From the NCBI GenBank assembly GCA_036381835.1, contig DASVCA010000090.1, forward strand, positions 1 through 64,000: a stretch of DNA of 64,000 nucleotides, given 5' to 3'. Every line of letters starts with the position of its first letter. Positions within the stretch are counted from its first letter, which is position 1. Origin of the DNA: DASULK01 sp036381835 (GTDB lineage: Bacteria; Actinomycetota; Actinomycetes; Mycobacteriales; Micromonosporaceae). A program made the position numbers and the translations under genes. The notes beneath the pieces were generated by a model. It worked only from the letters and a program-made list of their open reading frames with translations. It did not search any database and was not told the origin of the DNA. This document shows positions 43,216-52,165 of this stretch, one piece after another.

Positions 43216-43281
43216 TTGGCGTATCCATCCGAGCAGACGAGGGTCGCCGACCGGAACCACGACACCGGCGCGTGTTCATGA
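43216..43281 (+). CDS. 21-codon leader ORF overlapping the P-type ATPase start
   Basis: TTG at 43216 sits 4 bases after GGGAGGA, the best ribosome site in this region. The frame encodes 21 residues (starting MAYPSEQTRV if initiated with Met, ending HDTGACS) and its TGA overlaps the ATPase ATG at 43278 as ATGA. The ATPase itself has no good ribosome site. This is the classic layout for translational coupling or a sensing leader peptide. The peptide has no known relative that I recognise. Confidence 0.5.
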   Translation: MAYPSEQTRVADRNHDTGACS

Positions 43282-46200
43282 TCGGTTCGCGGCTGCGCCG
43301 GGTGGTGGCGCCGGCCCGGCAGGCGGTTCCGCTGCTCGGTCGGATGTCGCAGCAGGCCGGTGTGGCGGCCGGACGTCTCGCACGGGCCGCCGGCCTGCCC
43401 ACCCGGGGGGTCTGGTCTCGGCCGGGGCGCCGACACATCGAGGTACGAGGCGTCTCCCAGGTCGGTAGCGAGGCTCTGGCGCGGCGGGTCGAGCGGATGC
43501 TGGAGCGCCTGCCAGGGGTCGACTGGGCGCGGGTCAACTCACCCACCGGAAGAGTCGTGGTGGCCGTCTCCGAGCCCGAGCCGCGACTCGGTGAACTGAT
43601 CGCGGCGGTGGCCGCCGCCGAACGCGCCCGGGGCCTCGATCTCGACCCCGACGCGGCGCACCCGCACCCGCCGGAGGAGGGTCCGCGCACCGTACGGGCC
43701 GTCTCCGCGTTGGCCGCGGACGCGTTCGGCCTGGGGCTGTCCATCGCCACCCGGATCCTGCCGTTCACCCGGATGCCCGGGGAGGTGCCCGGGATCGCCG
43801 GCGTGGTGGATTACCACCCTCGGCTGCACGCCTTGTTCGGCGAGCTGTTGAACGGTCAGCAGCGGGCCGACTCGGTGCTGCCGGTCATCGAAGCCCTGGT
43901 GCAAGGGCTCGCCGGCGGCTGGGCGGGGATCACCCTGGACGCCGCCAAGCGGCTGCTGGAGTGGTCCGAGGCGCGTGCTCAACAGTCCGCCTGGACCAAT
44001 GCCGAGGCTCGGCTGATCGCCGCCCCGGAGGACGCAGCCGCAGCACCCGTACCGGACGAGCGTCCCCGGCCGAAGCCGGATGGTCCGGTGGAGCGCTACT
44101 CTGCGCGGATCCTCGACCTGGCCGCGGTCGCCGCGGCCGCCGCCTTGCCGTTCGTCGGGCGTAAGCGGGCGAGCGCGCTCGGTCTGGCCGCGCTGCCCAA
44201 ACCGGCGGGTGCCGGTCGGGAGGCATTCGGCGCGTGCCTCGGGCGGATCCTGGCTCGTCGGGGCGTCGTCGCGATGGATCGCGGGGTGCTGCGTCAGTTG
44301 GACCGGATCGACACGCTCGTCTTGGACGCGGCGGTCCTGGACTCGCAGCGCGCCACCCTCACCGATCTGCGGCCGGAGCCGGGCGCCGATCCGGAGGAGA
44401 TCGCCGCCCGTGCTTTCGACTTGTTCGACGCGGACCGGCCGGAGGCGATCCGGCGACAGGACGGCTGGACCCTCGGCCCGCTCGACCGGATCGCGCCGGG
44501 CCAGACGGCGCGGGATGCGGGCGGCCAGCCGATGGGCGGTTTACTGCTCGGCCTGGCCACCGACGCCGGTCTGCAGGCGGTGCTCAAGGTGACCCCGGAA
44601 CCGGCTCGGGGTCTGGACGCGCTGGTCGCCGCCGCGCACCGCTCCGGGTTGCGGATCATCGTGGCCGGTGACGAGCAGCACCGGTTCGGGTTCGCGCACG
44701 CGCGGATGCCGGGCGGGAACCGGCTGAACGCCTCGGTACGGACGCTGCAGGCCGACGGTGCCGTCGTGATGCTGGTGTCCCGGAATCGGCGCGCGCTGGG
44801 TGCCGCGGATTGCGGCATCGGCGTCTGCCTGCCGGACCGTCCGCCGCCCTGGGGCGCCCATCTGCTGGTCGACCGGGAGCTGTACGAGGCGGCGCTGGTC
44901 GTGGACGCCGTCGGTACGGGCCGCACGGTGGCCGAGCACAGCCTCGCCTTCGCCGGGGCGGGCACCGCGTTGGGTGCGCTGGTCGCGTTGACCGCACCGC
45001 CGCACCGGCTGCCCGGCGCGACATACACGGCGATCAACACGGCGTCCGGGTTGGCGTTCGCCGAGGGCGCGTGGCGGGCGTGGCGGCTGAAACCTCCGCT
45101 GCGGATGCCGACGTCCGGGGCGCCCTGGCACATGGTGCCGGCGGAGACCGTGCTGACCCGGCTCTCGTCCGACCGGGCCGGACTGTCCACCGACGAGGCC
45201 CGCCGCCGGTCCACCGGGCACGCGGGGGGCGGGAACGACGGTTGGGGCCTGGTTGACGCCTTGGCGGACGAGCTCGCCAACCCGCTGACGCCGATCCTCG
45301 CCGCGGGCACCGGGCTCTCCGCCGTGGTCGGCTCCCCCGTCGATGCGGGGCTGGTCGGGGGGTTGGTGGGTCTGTCGGCCCTGGTGGGCGCGGTGCAGCG
45401 GGTCCGAACCGAACGGTCGTTGGCGGACCTGCTGTCCCGTTCGGCGGTCACCGCCAAGGTGCGGCGGGACGGCGCCGAGCGGAGGCTGCCGGCCGAGGAG
45501 CTGGTGCCGGGCGACATCATCATGGTCGAGCCGGGTGACGTCATCCCGGCGGACTGCCGGGTGCTGGACGCCGACGGGTTGGAGACGGACGAGTCGTCGC
45601 TGACCGGGGAGTCGCTGCCGGTGGCCAAGACCAGCCGGCCGGTGATCGCGGCGGCCGTCGGTGACCGGGCGTCGATGTTGTACGAGGGGACGACCGTCGC
45701 CACCGGCCGCGGCCTGGCGGTGGTGGTGGCTACCGGCGCCGACACCGAGGTCGGTCGGGGCATGGCCGTGGCCGGGCAGTCTCCTCCGCGTACCGGGGTG
45801 GAGGCCCGGCTGTCCCGGCTGACCCGGCTGACGGTCCCGGTGGCCGCCGGCTCGGCGGTCGCCGTCTCCGGTGCCGGTCTGCTCCGCAACGTTCCGCTGA
45901 ATCAGACGATCGCCGGCGCGGCGAATCTCGCGATCGCGTCCGTGCCGGAGGGGCTGCCGTTCCTCGTGGGCGCCGCCCAGTTGGCGGCTGCGCGCCGGCT
46001 TGCGGAGCACGGTGTCCTGGTGCGCAATCCACGGACCATCGAGGCGCTCGGCCGGGTGGACGTGTTGTGCTTCGACAAGACCGGCACGCTGACCGAGGGC
46101 CGACTGCGTCTGGTCGGGGTCGGTGACACCGACCGGTACGCCAAGGTGGATGCGTTGGCCGACGCGTTGCGACCGGTGCTGACCGCGGCGTTGCGGGCGA

Positions 46201-47696
46201 CCCCGGCGGCGGAGGATCCGGAGCAGCTGGACCATCAGACCGACCGGGCGGTGCTGGCCGGGGCGCGCCGCGCGGGCGTGGCCTCCGACGGGACCGGCGG
46301 CTGGCGGCAGGTGGCGGAGTTGCCGTTCGAGCCGTCGCGGGGCTACCACGCGGCGGTCGGGCAAGAGGGCGATGTCGTCCTGCTCTGTGTCAAGGGTGCC
46401 CCGGAGACGATCCTGCCCCGGTGTTCCCGGGTCCGAACCGCGCAGGGTGAGCTCCCGTTGGACCCGCGTGCACGGGAGCGGCTCAAGCACCGTTTGGCGG
46501 ACCATGCCGGTGCCGGGCACCGGGTGCTGGCGGTCGCGCAACGCCGGCTGGCCCGGCCGGTCGACGAGACGCCACCGAGCGATGACGACGTGGCGGAGCT
46601 GATGTTCGTCGGGTTTCTCACCATCGCCGACGTGGTTCGGGAGAGTGCGGTTCCGGCGGTGCGGCGGATCCGGGACGCCGGGGTGCACACGATCATGATC
46701 ACCGGTGATCACCCGGCGACGGCGGAGGCGATCGCGGCGACGATCGATTCGGAGGACGACGGCCGGCGGGTCGTCACCGGTGCCGAGCTGGACGACCTCG
46801 ACGATGACCGGCTGGTCGAGTTGCTCGCGCACACCGACGTGCTGGCCCGGTGCACACCGGCGCACAAGGTGCGCATCATTCAGCTACTCCAGCGGAGCGG
46901 TCGGACCGTGGCGATGACCGGCGACGGTGCCAACGACGCCCCCGCCATCCGGCTCGCGGATGTCGGGATCGCGCTCGGCAGGCGTGGCACGCCGGCCGCA
47001 CGGGCCGCGGCCGACCTGGTGGTGACGGACGACCGACTCGAGACGATCATCGCGGCGCTGGAGGAGGGCCGGGCCTTGTGGTCGTCGGTCCGCAACGCGC
47101 TCAGCATCCTGGTCGGCGGCAATATCGGCGAGATCGCGTTCAGCATCCTGACCGCGGCCGCCACCGGTCGTACCGCGTTGAACGGCCGGCAGCTGCTGTT
47201 GGTGAACCTGCTCACCGATCTGGTTCCGGCGATGTCCATCGCGGTACGCCGGCCCCGGGCACACGACGGTAGGGCGCTCCTCGGCGAAGGGCCGGATGCC
47301 GCGCTGGGCGAAGGTCTGGCCCGCGACATCACCTTGCGCGCCACGTCCACGACGCTCGGGGCGAGCGCGGCGTGGACCGCGGCTCGCTTCACCGGGCGCC
47401 GCCGCCGGGCGGACACGATCGCGCTGGCGGCCCTGGTGGGCACCCAGCTCGGTCAGACCGTGCTGGCGGGCGGTGGCCGACCGACCACGGTCGCCGCGAG
47501 TGTGGGTTCGGCCGCGCTGCTCGCCGGCATCATCCAGACTCCGGGTCTCAGCCACTTCTTCGGCTGCACCCCGCTGGGCCCGGTGGGTTGGGGTATCGCA
47601 ACCGGTAGCGCGATGGGTGCGACGCTGGCCAACGTCGCCCTCAAACGCCTGTCGACGCTCCACCGGCCGCCGGGGTCGCCCGAAGTGAGCGGCTAG
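43278..47696 (+). CDS. Very large P-type ATPase (CtpI/CtpH-like) with degenerate N-terminal ATPase half
   Basis: A 1472-aa membrane ATPase; most bacterial relatives are 700-900 aa. The C-terminal half is a complete P-type pump: LTGES (about 775-779), PEGLP (890-894) in membrane helix 4, the phosphorylated Asp of DKTGTLTEG (D933), GDGANDAP (1215-1222) and NLLTDLVPA. The N-terminal half has an HMA-like fold without CxxC, then a second HAD region whose equivalents have lost the motifs: LDAAVLDSQ (Asp350) for DKTGT, and AADCGIGVCLPDRP for the hinge. Similar giants occur in mycobacteria (CtpH/CtpI). PEGLP hints at a hard cation such as Ca2+ or Mg2+; the ion is unknown. ATG 43278 overlaps the leader-ORF stop; GTG 43272 is possible. 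Confidence 0.9.
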   Translation: MIGSRLRRVVAPARQAVPLLGRMSQQAGVAAGRLARAAGLPTRGVWSRPGRRHIEVRGVSQVGSEALARRVERMLERLPGVDWARVNSPTGRVVVAVSEPEPRLGELIAAVAAAERARGLDLDPDAAHPHPPEEGPRTVRAVSALAADAFGLGLSIATRILPFTRMPGEVPGIAGVVDYHPRLHALFGELLNGQQRADSVLPVIEALVQGLAGGWAGITLDAAKRLLEWSEARAQQSAWTNAEARLIAAPEDAAAAPVPDERPRPKPDGPVERYSARILDLAAVAAAAALPFVGRKRASALGLAALPKPAGAGREAFGACLGRILARRGVVAMDRGVLRQLDRIDTLVLDAAVLDSQRATLTDLRPEPGADPEEIAARAFDLFDADRPEAIRRQDGWTLGPLDRIAPGQTARDAGGQPMGGLLLGLATDAGLQAVLKVTPEPARGLDALVAAAHRSGLRIIVAGDEQHRFGFAHARMPGGNRLNASVRTLQADGAVVMLVSRNRRALGAADCGIGVCLPDRPPPWGAHLLVDRELYEAALVVDAVGTGRTVAEHSLAFAGAGTALGALVALTAPPHRLPGATYTAINTASGLAFAEGAWRAWRLKPPLRMPTSGAPWHMVPAETVLTRLSSDRAGLSTDEARRRSTGHAGGGNDGWGLVDALADELANPLTPILAAGTGLSAVVGSPVDAGLVGGLVGLSALVGAVQRVRTERSLADLLSRSAVTAKVRRDGAERRLPAEELVPGDIIMVEPGDVIPADCRVLDADGLETDESSLTGESLPVAKTSRPVIAAAVGDRASMLYEGTTVATGRGLAVVVATGADTEVGRGMAVAGQSPPRTGVEARLSRLTRLTVPVAAGSAVAVSGAGLLRNVPLNQTIAGAANLAIASVPEGLPFLVGAAQLAAARRLAEHGVLVRNPRTIEALGRVDVLCFDKTGTLTEGRLRLVGVGDTDRYAKVDALADALRPVLTAALRATPAAEDPEQLDHQTDRAVLAGARRAGVASDGTGGWRQVAELPFEPSRGYHAAVGQEGDVVLLCVKGAPETILPRCSRVRTAQGELPLDPRARERLKHRLADHAGAGHRVLAVAQRRLARPVDETPPSDDDVAELMFVGFLTIADVVRESAVPAVRRIRDAGVHTIMITGDHPATAEAIAATIDSEDDGRRVVTGAELDDLDDDRLVELLAHTDVLARCTPAHKVRIIQLLQRSGRTVAMTGDGANDAPAIRLADVGIALGRRGTPAARAAADLVVTDDRLETIIAALEEGRALWSSVRNALSILVGGNIGEIAFSILTAAATGRTALNGRQLLLVNLLTDLVPAMSIAVRRPRAHDGRALLGEGPDAALGEGLARDITLRATSTTLGASAAWTAARFTGRRRRADTIALAALVGTQLGQTVLAGGGRPTTVAASVGSAALLAGIIQTPGLSHFFGCTPLGPVGWGIATGSAMGATLANVALKRLSTLHRPPGSPEVSG

Positions 47697-47753
47697 GCCG
47701 ACTTCTCTCTCTCAGTTCGGGTTGCAGCCCGTCGGGCCCTCGCGCATCCCGGC

Positions 47754-49007
47754 TCAGGTACCGACCGGATAGGTCTCGAACTCGCCGGGGGCCGGCGCGG
47801 TCGGCAACGGATGCAACGCGGTGGTCTGGTCGCACCAGACGAACGCGTCGTAGCGCTCCCCCAACCGCGTGGGCACGTAATTGCCCCAGGGTTCGAGCAC
47901 CGGGTCGTACACCACTCCGATCGCACGGTGATCGGTCGTCTCAGTCACCCAGCCCGGCTGTCCGCCATCGAAGATCAACAGCGCCTGATCGGGAAGCTCC
48001 TCATGCATGCGCTGCTCGATCGACCCTTCCCGGGCGGCCGGTACGAGCATCGTCTCCGGCTGCGCCCCCCACCGGGGGGCGGCGATGACGCTGCCCTGGT
48101 AACCGCCGAATCCGACCAGCACGACCTGTGCGTCACCGTGCCGTTCCCGGGCCAGTTGCCCTAGGTTGAACATCCCTTCGTCGACCATGTCGGTGGCGCG
48201 GGCGTCCCCGATGTGGGTGTTGTGCGCCCAGACCACGGCCTTCGCGTCGGGACCGTAGCGGTGTAGCAGCCGGTCCAGGGTGTCGGCCATGTGGGCGTCG
48301 CGGATGTTCCAGGAATGCGGGCCGCCGGCCACCATGGCCCGGTAGTACCGCTCCGCGCTGGACACGACCTCGGCGTTCTGCCAGGCGCCGAAACTGTCCG
48401 CGCCGTCGGCCAGGGCTCGCTCGCGCAACCGGGTCAGCAGGTGCACCACCTCGTCCTCGCAGCGGACGGACACGAACCGGCCGGCCATCCCGTACTCCTC
48501 GAACCGGTTCTGGTACGGCTCGAAGCAGCGGTAGGCGTCCTCCGCGGCCTGCAACGCGGCCGGGTCCTCCTCCCCCACGTAGTCCAGGATCGCCTGCATG
48601 GACTCCCACAGGCTGTAGACGTCAAGCCCGTGGAACCCGACCCGGGTCGGCTCCGGCCGTTCGACGTTCCACGCCTTCAGCCAGCGCAGGAAGCGGGCCA
48701 CCTCGGCGTTGGCCCACATCCAGGTCGGCCAGCGCTCGAATCGTTGCAGGGCCGCCTGCGGGTCGCCGTCGGCTCCGGGCGCGTCGATCACGGATCGGTG
48801 CAACCGGTCGCAGTCCGGCCAGTCCCCCTCCACCGCCACGAACGAGAATCCGCATTCCGCGACCAGCCGGCGGGTCAGCAGCTCCCGTAGCCGGTAGTAG
48901 TCGTGGGTTCCGTGGCTGGCCTCACCCAGCAGCACGATCCTCGCCTCGCCGATGCGCCGCAGCAGCGGATCGAAGTCGCCCGGACCGCGCAGTGGGCAGG
49001 ACAGCAT
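47754..49007 (-). CDS. Erythromycin esterase-like protein
   Basis: A 417-aa protein of the erythromycin esterase/EreA superfamily. The conserved ARIVLLGEASHGTHDYYRLRELLTRRLV segment with catalytic-site Glu and His, then FVAVEGDWPDCDRLHRSV, WMWANAEVARFLRWLKAWN and VVWAHNTHIGDARATDM are all visible. EreA and EreB hydrolyse the macrolide lactone, but most family members are of unknown substrate, so resistance should not be assumed. ATG at 49007 is preferred; the longer frame from 49088 would overlap the divergent DUF2795 start. It converges on the P-type ATPase gene. Confidence 0.88.
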   Translation of the reverse strand: MLSCPLRGPGDFDPLLRRIGEARIVLLGEASHGTHDYYRLRELLTRRLVAECGFSFVAVEGDWPDCDRLHRSVIDAPGADGDPQAALQRFERWPTWMWANAEVARFLRWLKAWNVERPEPTRVGFHGLDVYSLWESMQAILDYVGEEDPAALQAAEDAYRCFEPYQNRFEEYGMAGRFVSVRCEDEVVHLLTRLRERALADGADSFGAWQNAEVVSSAERYYRAMVAGGPHSWNIRDAHMADTLDRLLHRYGPDAKAVVWAHNTHIGDARATDMVDEGMFNLGQLARERHGDAQVVLVGFGGYQGSVIAAPRWGAQPETMLVPAAREGSIEQRMHEELPDQALLIFDGGQPGWVTETTDHRAIGVVYDPVLEPWGNYVPTRLGERYDAFVWCDQTTALHPLPTAPAPGEFETYPVGT

Positions 49008-49077
49008 GCTCACGACTACCCGGCCGACGCGCCGGCCAAACCGGGTGTGCGTCGCTCGCGGACGGGTATCCGCCGGC

Positions 49078-49269
49078 GTGACCGTCAACCCGATCCAGCT
49101 TCAGGAGTATCTGACGGGACTCGACTTCCCGGTGTCCAAGGAGGACCTGCTCCGCCGCGCCCAGGAGACCGGGGCCGACACGGAGATCCTGGAGACGCTC
49201 CGTGGCCTGCCGGTGGAACAGATCGCCTCGCCCGTCGAGATCAACGAGGCGCTGCGGGACGTTTCCTGA
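49078..49269 (+). CDS. DUF2795 small protein
   Basis: A 63-aa protein: NPIQLQEYLTGLDFPVSKEDLLRRAQETGADTEILETLRGLP followed by ...SPVEINEALRDVS is the DUF2795 signature. It is soluble and mostly helical. Members are common in Actinobacteria and of unknown function. GTG at 49078 is used; no strong ribosome site is visible, and a TATCCG-like box lies 5 bases upstream. It is divergent from the esterase-like gene and 46 bases before the SCP2-like gene, with which it may be cotranscribed. Confidence 0.85.
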   Translation: MTVNPIQLQEYLTGLDFPVSKEDLLRRAQETGADTEILETLRGLPVEQIASPVEINEALRDVS

Positions 49270-49315
49270 CCCGCGCCGGCGGACACATGGCGACAAGGCG
49301 GAGAAGGGAGGACGG

Positions 49316-49693
49316 ATGCTCGACCCGATCGAGAGGTTTTTCCTCTCCCTGGAGCCGAGAGGAGAGGTCCCGGAGCTCCGTCGAGTCCGTGGTGCCATCC
49401 GATTCGAACTACGCGGTGCGACAACCACCGACCGGTGGCTGCTCGGTTTCCGGGACGGACGGATGCGGGTGTCGCGGAATGTGCGGCAGCCGGCCGACGC
49501 GGTCGTCGTCACCGACATGGAGTCGTTCCGGGACGCGGTGGAGGGCAAGGTGCACCTCTGGTCGTTGATGCTGCGCGGCAAGCTGCTGGTACGGGGCAGG
49601 CGGGAACTTGCGACCCTGCTGATGGCCCGCATCTTTCCCGGTCCGGCCGACGTTCAAGGGCCACGCCTACGTGGGCAGGAGGCGCACGCATGA
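49316..49693 (+). CDS. SCP2-like sterol/lipid-carrier domain protein
   Basis: A 125-aa protein with the SCP2 fold in short form. IRFELRGATTTDRWLLGFRDGRMRVSRNVRQPADAVVV and TDMESFRDAVEGKVHLWSLMLRGKLLVRG match the strand-helix pattern of SCP2 domains, which bind acyl chains or other hydrophobic ligands. The ATG follows AAGGGAGGACGG. Its stop overlaps the next start as ATGA, so it is coupled to the glycoside hydrolase-like gene, an unusual partnership. Confidence 0.85.
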   Translation: MLDPIERFFLSLEPRGEVPELRRVRGAIRFELRGATTTDRWLLGFRDGRMRVSRNVRQPADAVVVTDMESFRDAVEGKVHLWSLMLRGKLLVRGRRELATLLMARIFPGPADVQGPRLRGQEAHA

Positions 49694-51738
49694 TCGGCGA
49701 ACTGAGAGTCCTGGACGGCTCCACCTTCATGCTCAGCAGGTTGAACGGCGATGTGGATCTCACCCCGGATTCCCCCAACGGGCTGATCAGCCTGGACACC
49801 CGATTCATCTCGAAGTGGGTGCTGACCGTCAACGGCCAGCGCCTGCGCATGCTGTCGGTGAATCAGCTGCAGTACTTTCACGTCCGCATCGCCGCGGTCC
49901 CCGAACGGGCGACCCTGTACCTCGACACGAACCTGTCCGTGGTGCGCAGTCGCAAGCTCGCCGCCGGGTGCCTCGAAGAAGAGGTGACCCTGGTCAACCA
50001 CTGCGATCAGCCGCTCGAGGCGCACGTCCGTCTGGAGATCGACGCGGACTTCGCCGACCTGTCCGAGCCGAGAAGACTGATCCCCACCGAGCGACCCTGC
50101 GTGCGCGGCGTCGACGAGCGGAACCTGTACTTCTGTCACCGGCGGGAGTCCTTCCAGCGCCTAACCGCCATCACCTCGACGGCCCCCGCCGAGGTCGACT
50201 CCGAGGGCTTCTCCTTCGTCGCCCTCGTACCGCCGCATGAGGAGTGGAGCACCCGGATCACGGTACGGCCGAGGGCGATCGCCCTGGACGGGGTGGACAT
50301 CGTCTCGGACCTGGCCGGGCCCGCCGTACCCGAGTTCCAGAAGCTGGTGGACCTCCGCAAGTGGATCGGCGACGCCCCGGTGGTCAACTCCACGCCGGAG
50401 GCGCTGGCCAAGATCTACCAGCGCAGCCTGGTGGACCTCGCCGCGCTGCGCTACCAGCCGCTGATGCTCGGCGAGGGCTACCTCATCGCCGCCGGCCTGC
50501 CCTGGTTCATGACGGCGCGGAGCCGAGACAGCATCTTCGTCGCGCTGCAGGCGTTGCCGTTCGCGCCGTCGCTGGCCATGGCGACGCTGCGGACGCTCGC
50601 CATCAGCCAGGGCACCGGTTACGACGATTTCCGGGACGAGGATCCCGGCCGGATGATTCTGGAGTTCCGGTACGGGGAGCTGGCCGCGTTCGAGGAAAGA
50701 CCCCACTCGCCCTACTACGGCTGCGTGGACGCCACCCCCCTGTTCGTCGTGCTGCTCGACGAGTACGAACGATGGACCGGAGATCACGAACTGGTCCGCC
50801 TGCTCGAACCCGAGGTCCGCGCGGCGCTCACCTGGATCGACACGTGCGCCGACCTGATGGGCGACGGGTACCTCTGGTACGAGACCCGCAACCCGCACAG
50901 CGGCCTGGTCAACCAGGGATGGAAGGACGCGCCGTTGGCGATCTCCTACCACGACGGGCGGCTGCCCGGCTTCCCTCGGACGACCTGTGAACTGCAGGGC
51001 TACGCGTACGACGCGAAGCGGCGCGCGGCCCGCCTCGCCCGCCTGTACTGGGACGACCCGGAGTACGCCGACCGGCTGGAGCGGGAGGCGAGCGAGCTCA
51101 AGGACCGCTTCAACCGAGACTTCTGGATCGAAGACGGCGAATTCTACGCGCTCGGACTCGACGGCGAGCGCGGCGAACGGATCGACGCGCTCGCCTCGAA
51201 CATGGGGCATCTGCTGTGGAGCGGGATCGTGCCGGAGGACCGGGCGAAGAAGGTCGCCGGACACCTGATGGATCCCAAGCTGTTCAGCGGCTGGGGGGTC
51301 CGGACGCTGGCCCGAGGCGAGGACCGGTACAACCCGCTCGGCCTGCACGTGGGCACGATCTGGCCCTTCGACAACGCGATCATCGCCTGGGGGTTGCGAC
51401 GGTACGGGTTCGATCGGGAGGCGGGCCGGATCGCCAAGGGCATCCTCGACGCGGCCGAGCACTTCGACGGCCGGCTGCCGGAGGCCTTCGCGGGCTTCGA
51501 TCGGGACGACACCGAATATCCGATCGAGTATCCAGGGGCGTGCAGCCCGCACGCCATGTCCGCGGGTACGCCGCTGCTGCTGATCCGCACCATGCTCGGC
51601 CTCGAACCGTTCGGCCCGCACCTGGCGCTGCGGCCCGCGCTGCCCGCCGGCATCGGCCGCCTCGAGGTGCTCAACATCCCGGGCCGCTGGGGTAAGCGGG
51701 ACGCCTTCGCCCGCGGCCTGCTGTCCTACGAAGAGTAG
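49690..51738 (+). CDS. Glycogen-debranching-enzyme-like protein (amylo-alpha-1,6-glucosidase family)
   Basis: A 682-aa soluble protein with the N-terminal GDE_N_bis-like beta domain (LDGSTFMLSRLNGDVDL, SPNGLISLDTRFISKW) and a C-terminal six-hairpin catalytic domain with ARSRDSIFVALQALPF, WIDTCADLMGDGYLWYE and GWKDAPLAISYHDG, then EYPGACSPHAMSAGTPLLL. Such proteins act on alpha-1,6-branched glucans or unknown sugar polymers; no classical GlgX (GH13) motif is present. The ATG overlaps the SCP2-like stop. Length and domain order fit uncharacterised bacterial relatives. Confidence 0.88.
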   Translation: MIGELRVLDGSTFMLSRLNGDVDLTPDSPNGLISLDTRFISKWVLTVNGQRLRMLSVNQLQYFHVRIAAVPERATLYLDTNLSVVRSRKLAAGCLEEEVTLVNHCDQPLEAHVRLEIDADFADLSEPRRLIPTERPCVRGVDERNLYFCHRRESFQRLTAITSTAPAEVDSEGFSFVALVPPHEEWSTRITVRPRAIALDGVDIVSDLAGPAVPEFQKLVDLRKWIGDAPVVNSTPEALAKIYQRSLVDLAALRYQPLMLGEGYLIAAGLPWFMTARSRDSIFVALQALPFAPSLAMATLRTLAISQGTGYDDFRDEDPGRMILEFRYGELAAFEERPHSPYYGCVDATPLFVVLLDEYERWTGDHELVRLLEPEVRAALTWIDTCADLMGDGYLWYETRNPHSGLVNQGWKDAPLAISYHDGRLPGFPRTTCELQGYAYDAKRRAARLARLYWDDPEYADRLEREASELKDRFNRDFWIEDGEFYALGLDGERGERIDALASNMGHLLWSGIVPEDRAKKVAGHLMDPKLFSGWGVRTLARGEDRYNPLGLHVGTIWPFDNAIIAWGLRRYGFDREAGRIAKGILDAAEHFDGRLPEAFAGFDRDDTEYPIEYPGACSPHAMSAGTPLLLIRTMLGLEPFGPHLALRPALPAGIGRLEVLNIPGRWGKRDAFARGLLSYEE

Positions 51739-51787
51739 GACCACCGGGACCGGCACCCGCCGCCGAGGCGACCGCAACGCAGGTCAC

Positions 51788-51793
51788 TAGGCT
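51788..51793 (+). promoter_or_regulatory. -10 element (TAGGCT) of leaderless membrane-protein gene
   Basis: TAGGCT, 6 bases, then GTG at 51800, with no Shine-Dalgarno. It starts 50 bases past the preceding gene. Confidence 0.5.
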
Positions 51794-51799
51794 GGGGCC

Positions 51800-52165
51800 G
51801 TGAACGGCGCACTCGGCACCCTGACGATCGTCACCTCCCTGCTGGTCGCCGCGTGGAGCGGCGTCACAGCCCTGCGCGGTCGGGCTCCCGACCGACGGCT
51901 GCTGGCCGGGCTCGGGGTCGTCGAACTCGCCGTGCTCGCGCTCGCCATCGCCGCGCTGGTCGCGATCGCCGGGGGTGAGGGGCCCGGCGAACCCGGCACC
52001 TTCTGGGGGTACCTGGTCACGCTGATCTTCCTGCCGCCGCTCGCGGCGGTGCTCGCCCGGATGGAGCCGACCCGCTGGGGCTCGGTCATCGTCCTCGTCG
52101 TCTGTCTGGTCATGCCGGTCCTCGTGGTCCGCCTCGAGCAGACCTGGGCGGTGACGCATGGCTGA
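51800..52165 (+). CDS. Small integral membrane protein, hypothetical
   Basis: A 121-aa protein with four hydrophobic helices: LTIVTSLLVAAWSGVTAL, LGVVELAVLALAIAALVAIA, FWGYLVTLIFLPPLAAVLA and VIVLVVCLVMPVLVVRL. No enzymatic motif is visible. I do not recognise a named family, though small four-helix proteins paired with the next gene are common in Actinobacteria. Its end overlaps the next start by 8 bases, so the two are coupled and probably form a complex. Confidence 0.8.
   Translation: MNGALGTLTIVTSLLVAAWSGVTALRGRAPDRRLLAGLGVVELAVLALAIAALVAIAGGEGPGEPGTFWGYLVTLIFLPPLAAVLARMEPTRWGSVIVLVVCLVMPVLVVRLEQTWAVTHG

Noticed and set aside
42405..43277. Extending the P-type ATPase upstream to 42405 (1763 codons)
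   Set aside because: The extra 290 codons overlap the tandem NTF2 gene and the divergent disordered gene and have shadow composition; the ATGA overlap at 43278 gives a natural start.
44541..46865. 774-codon minus-strand frame inside the P-type ATPase gene
   Set aside because: Antisense shadow; the plus-strand protein holds all P-type motifs in order.
47754..49007. Calling the esterase-like gene a macrolide resistance gene
   Set aside because: The family is broad; only a few members hydrolyse erythromycin and nothing local indicates macrolides.
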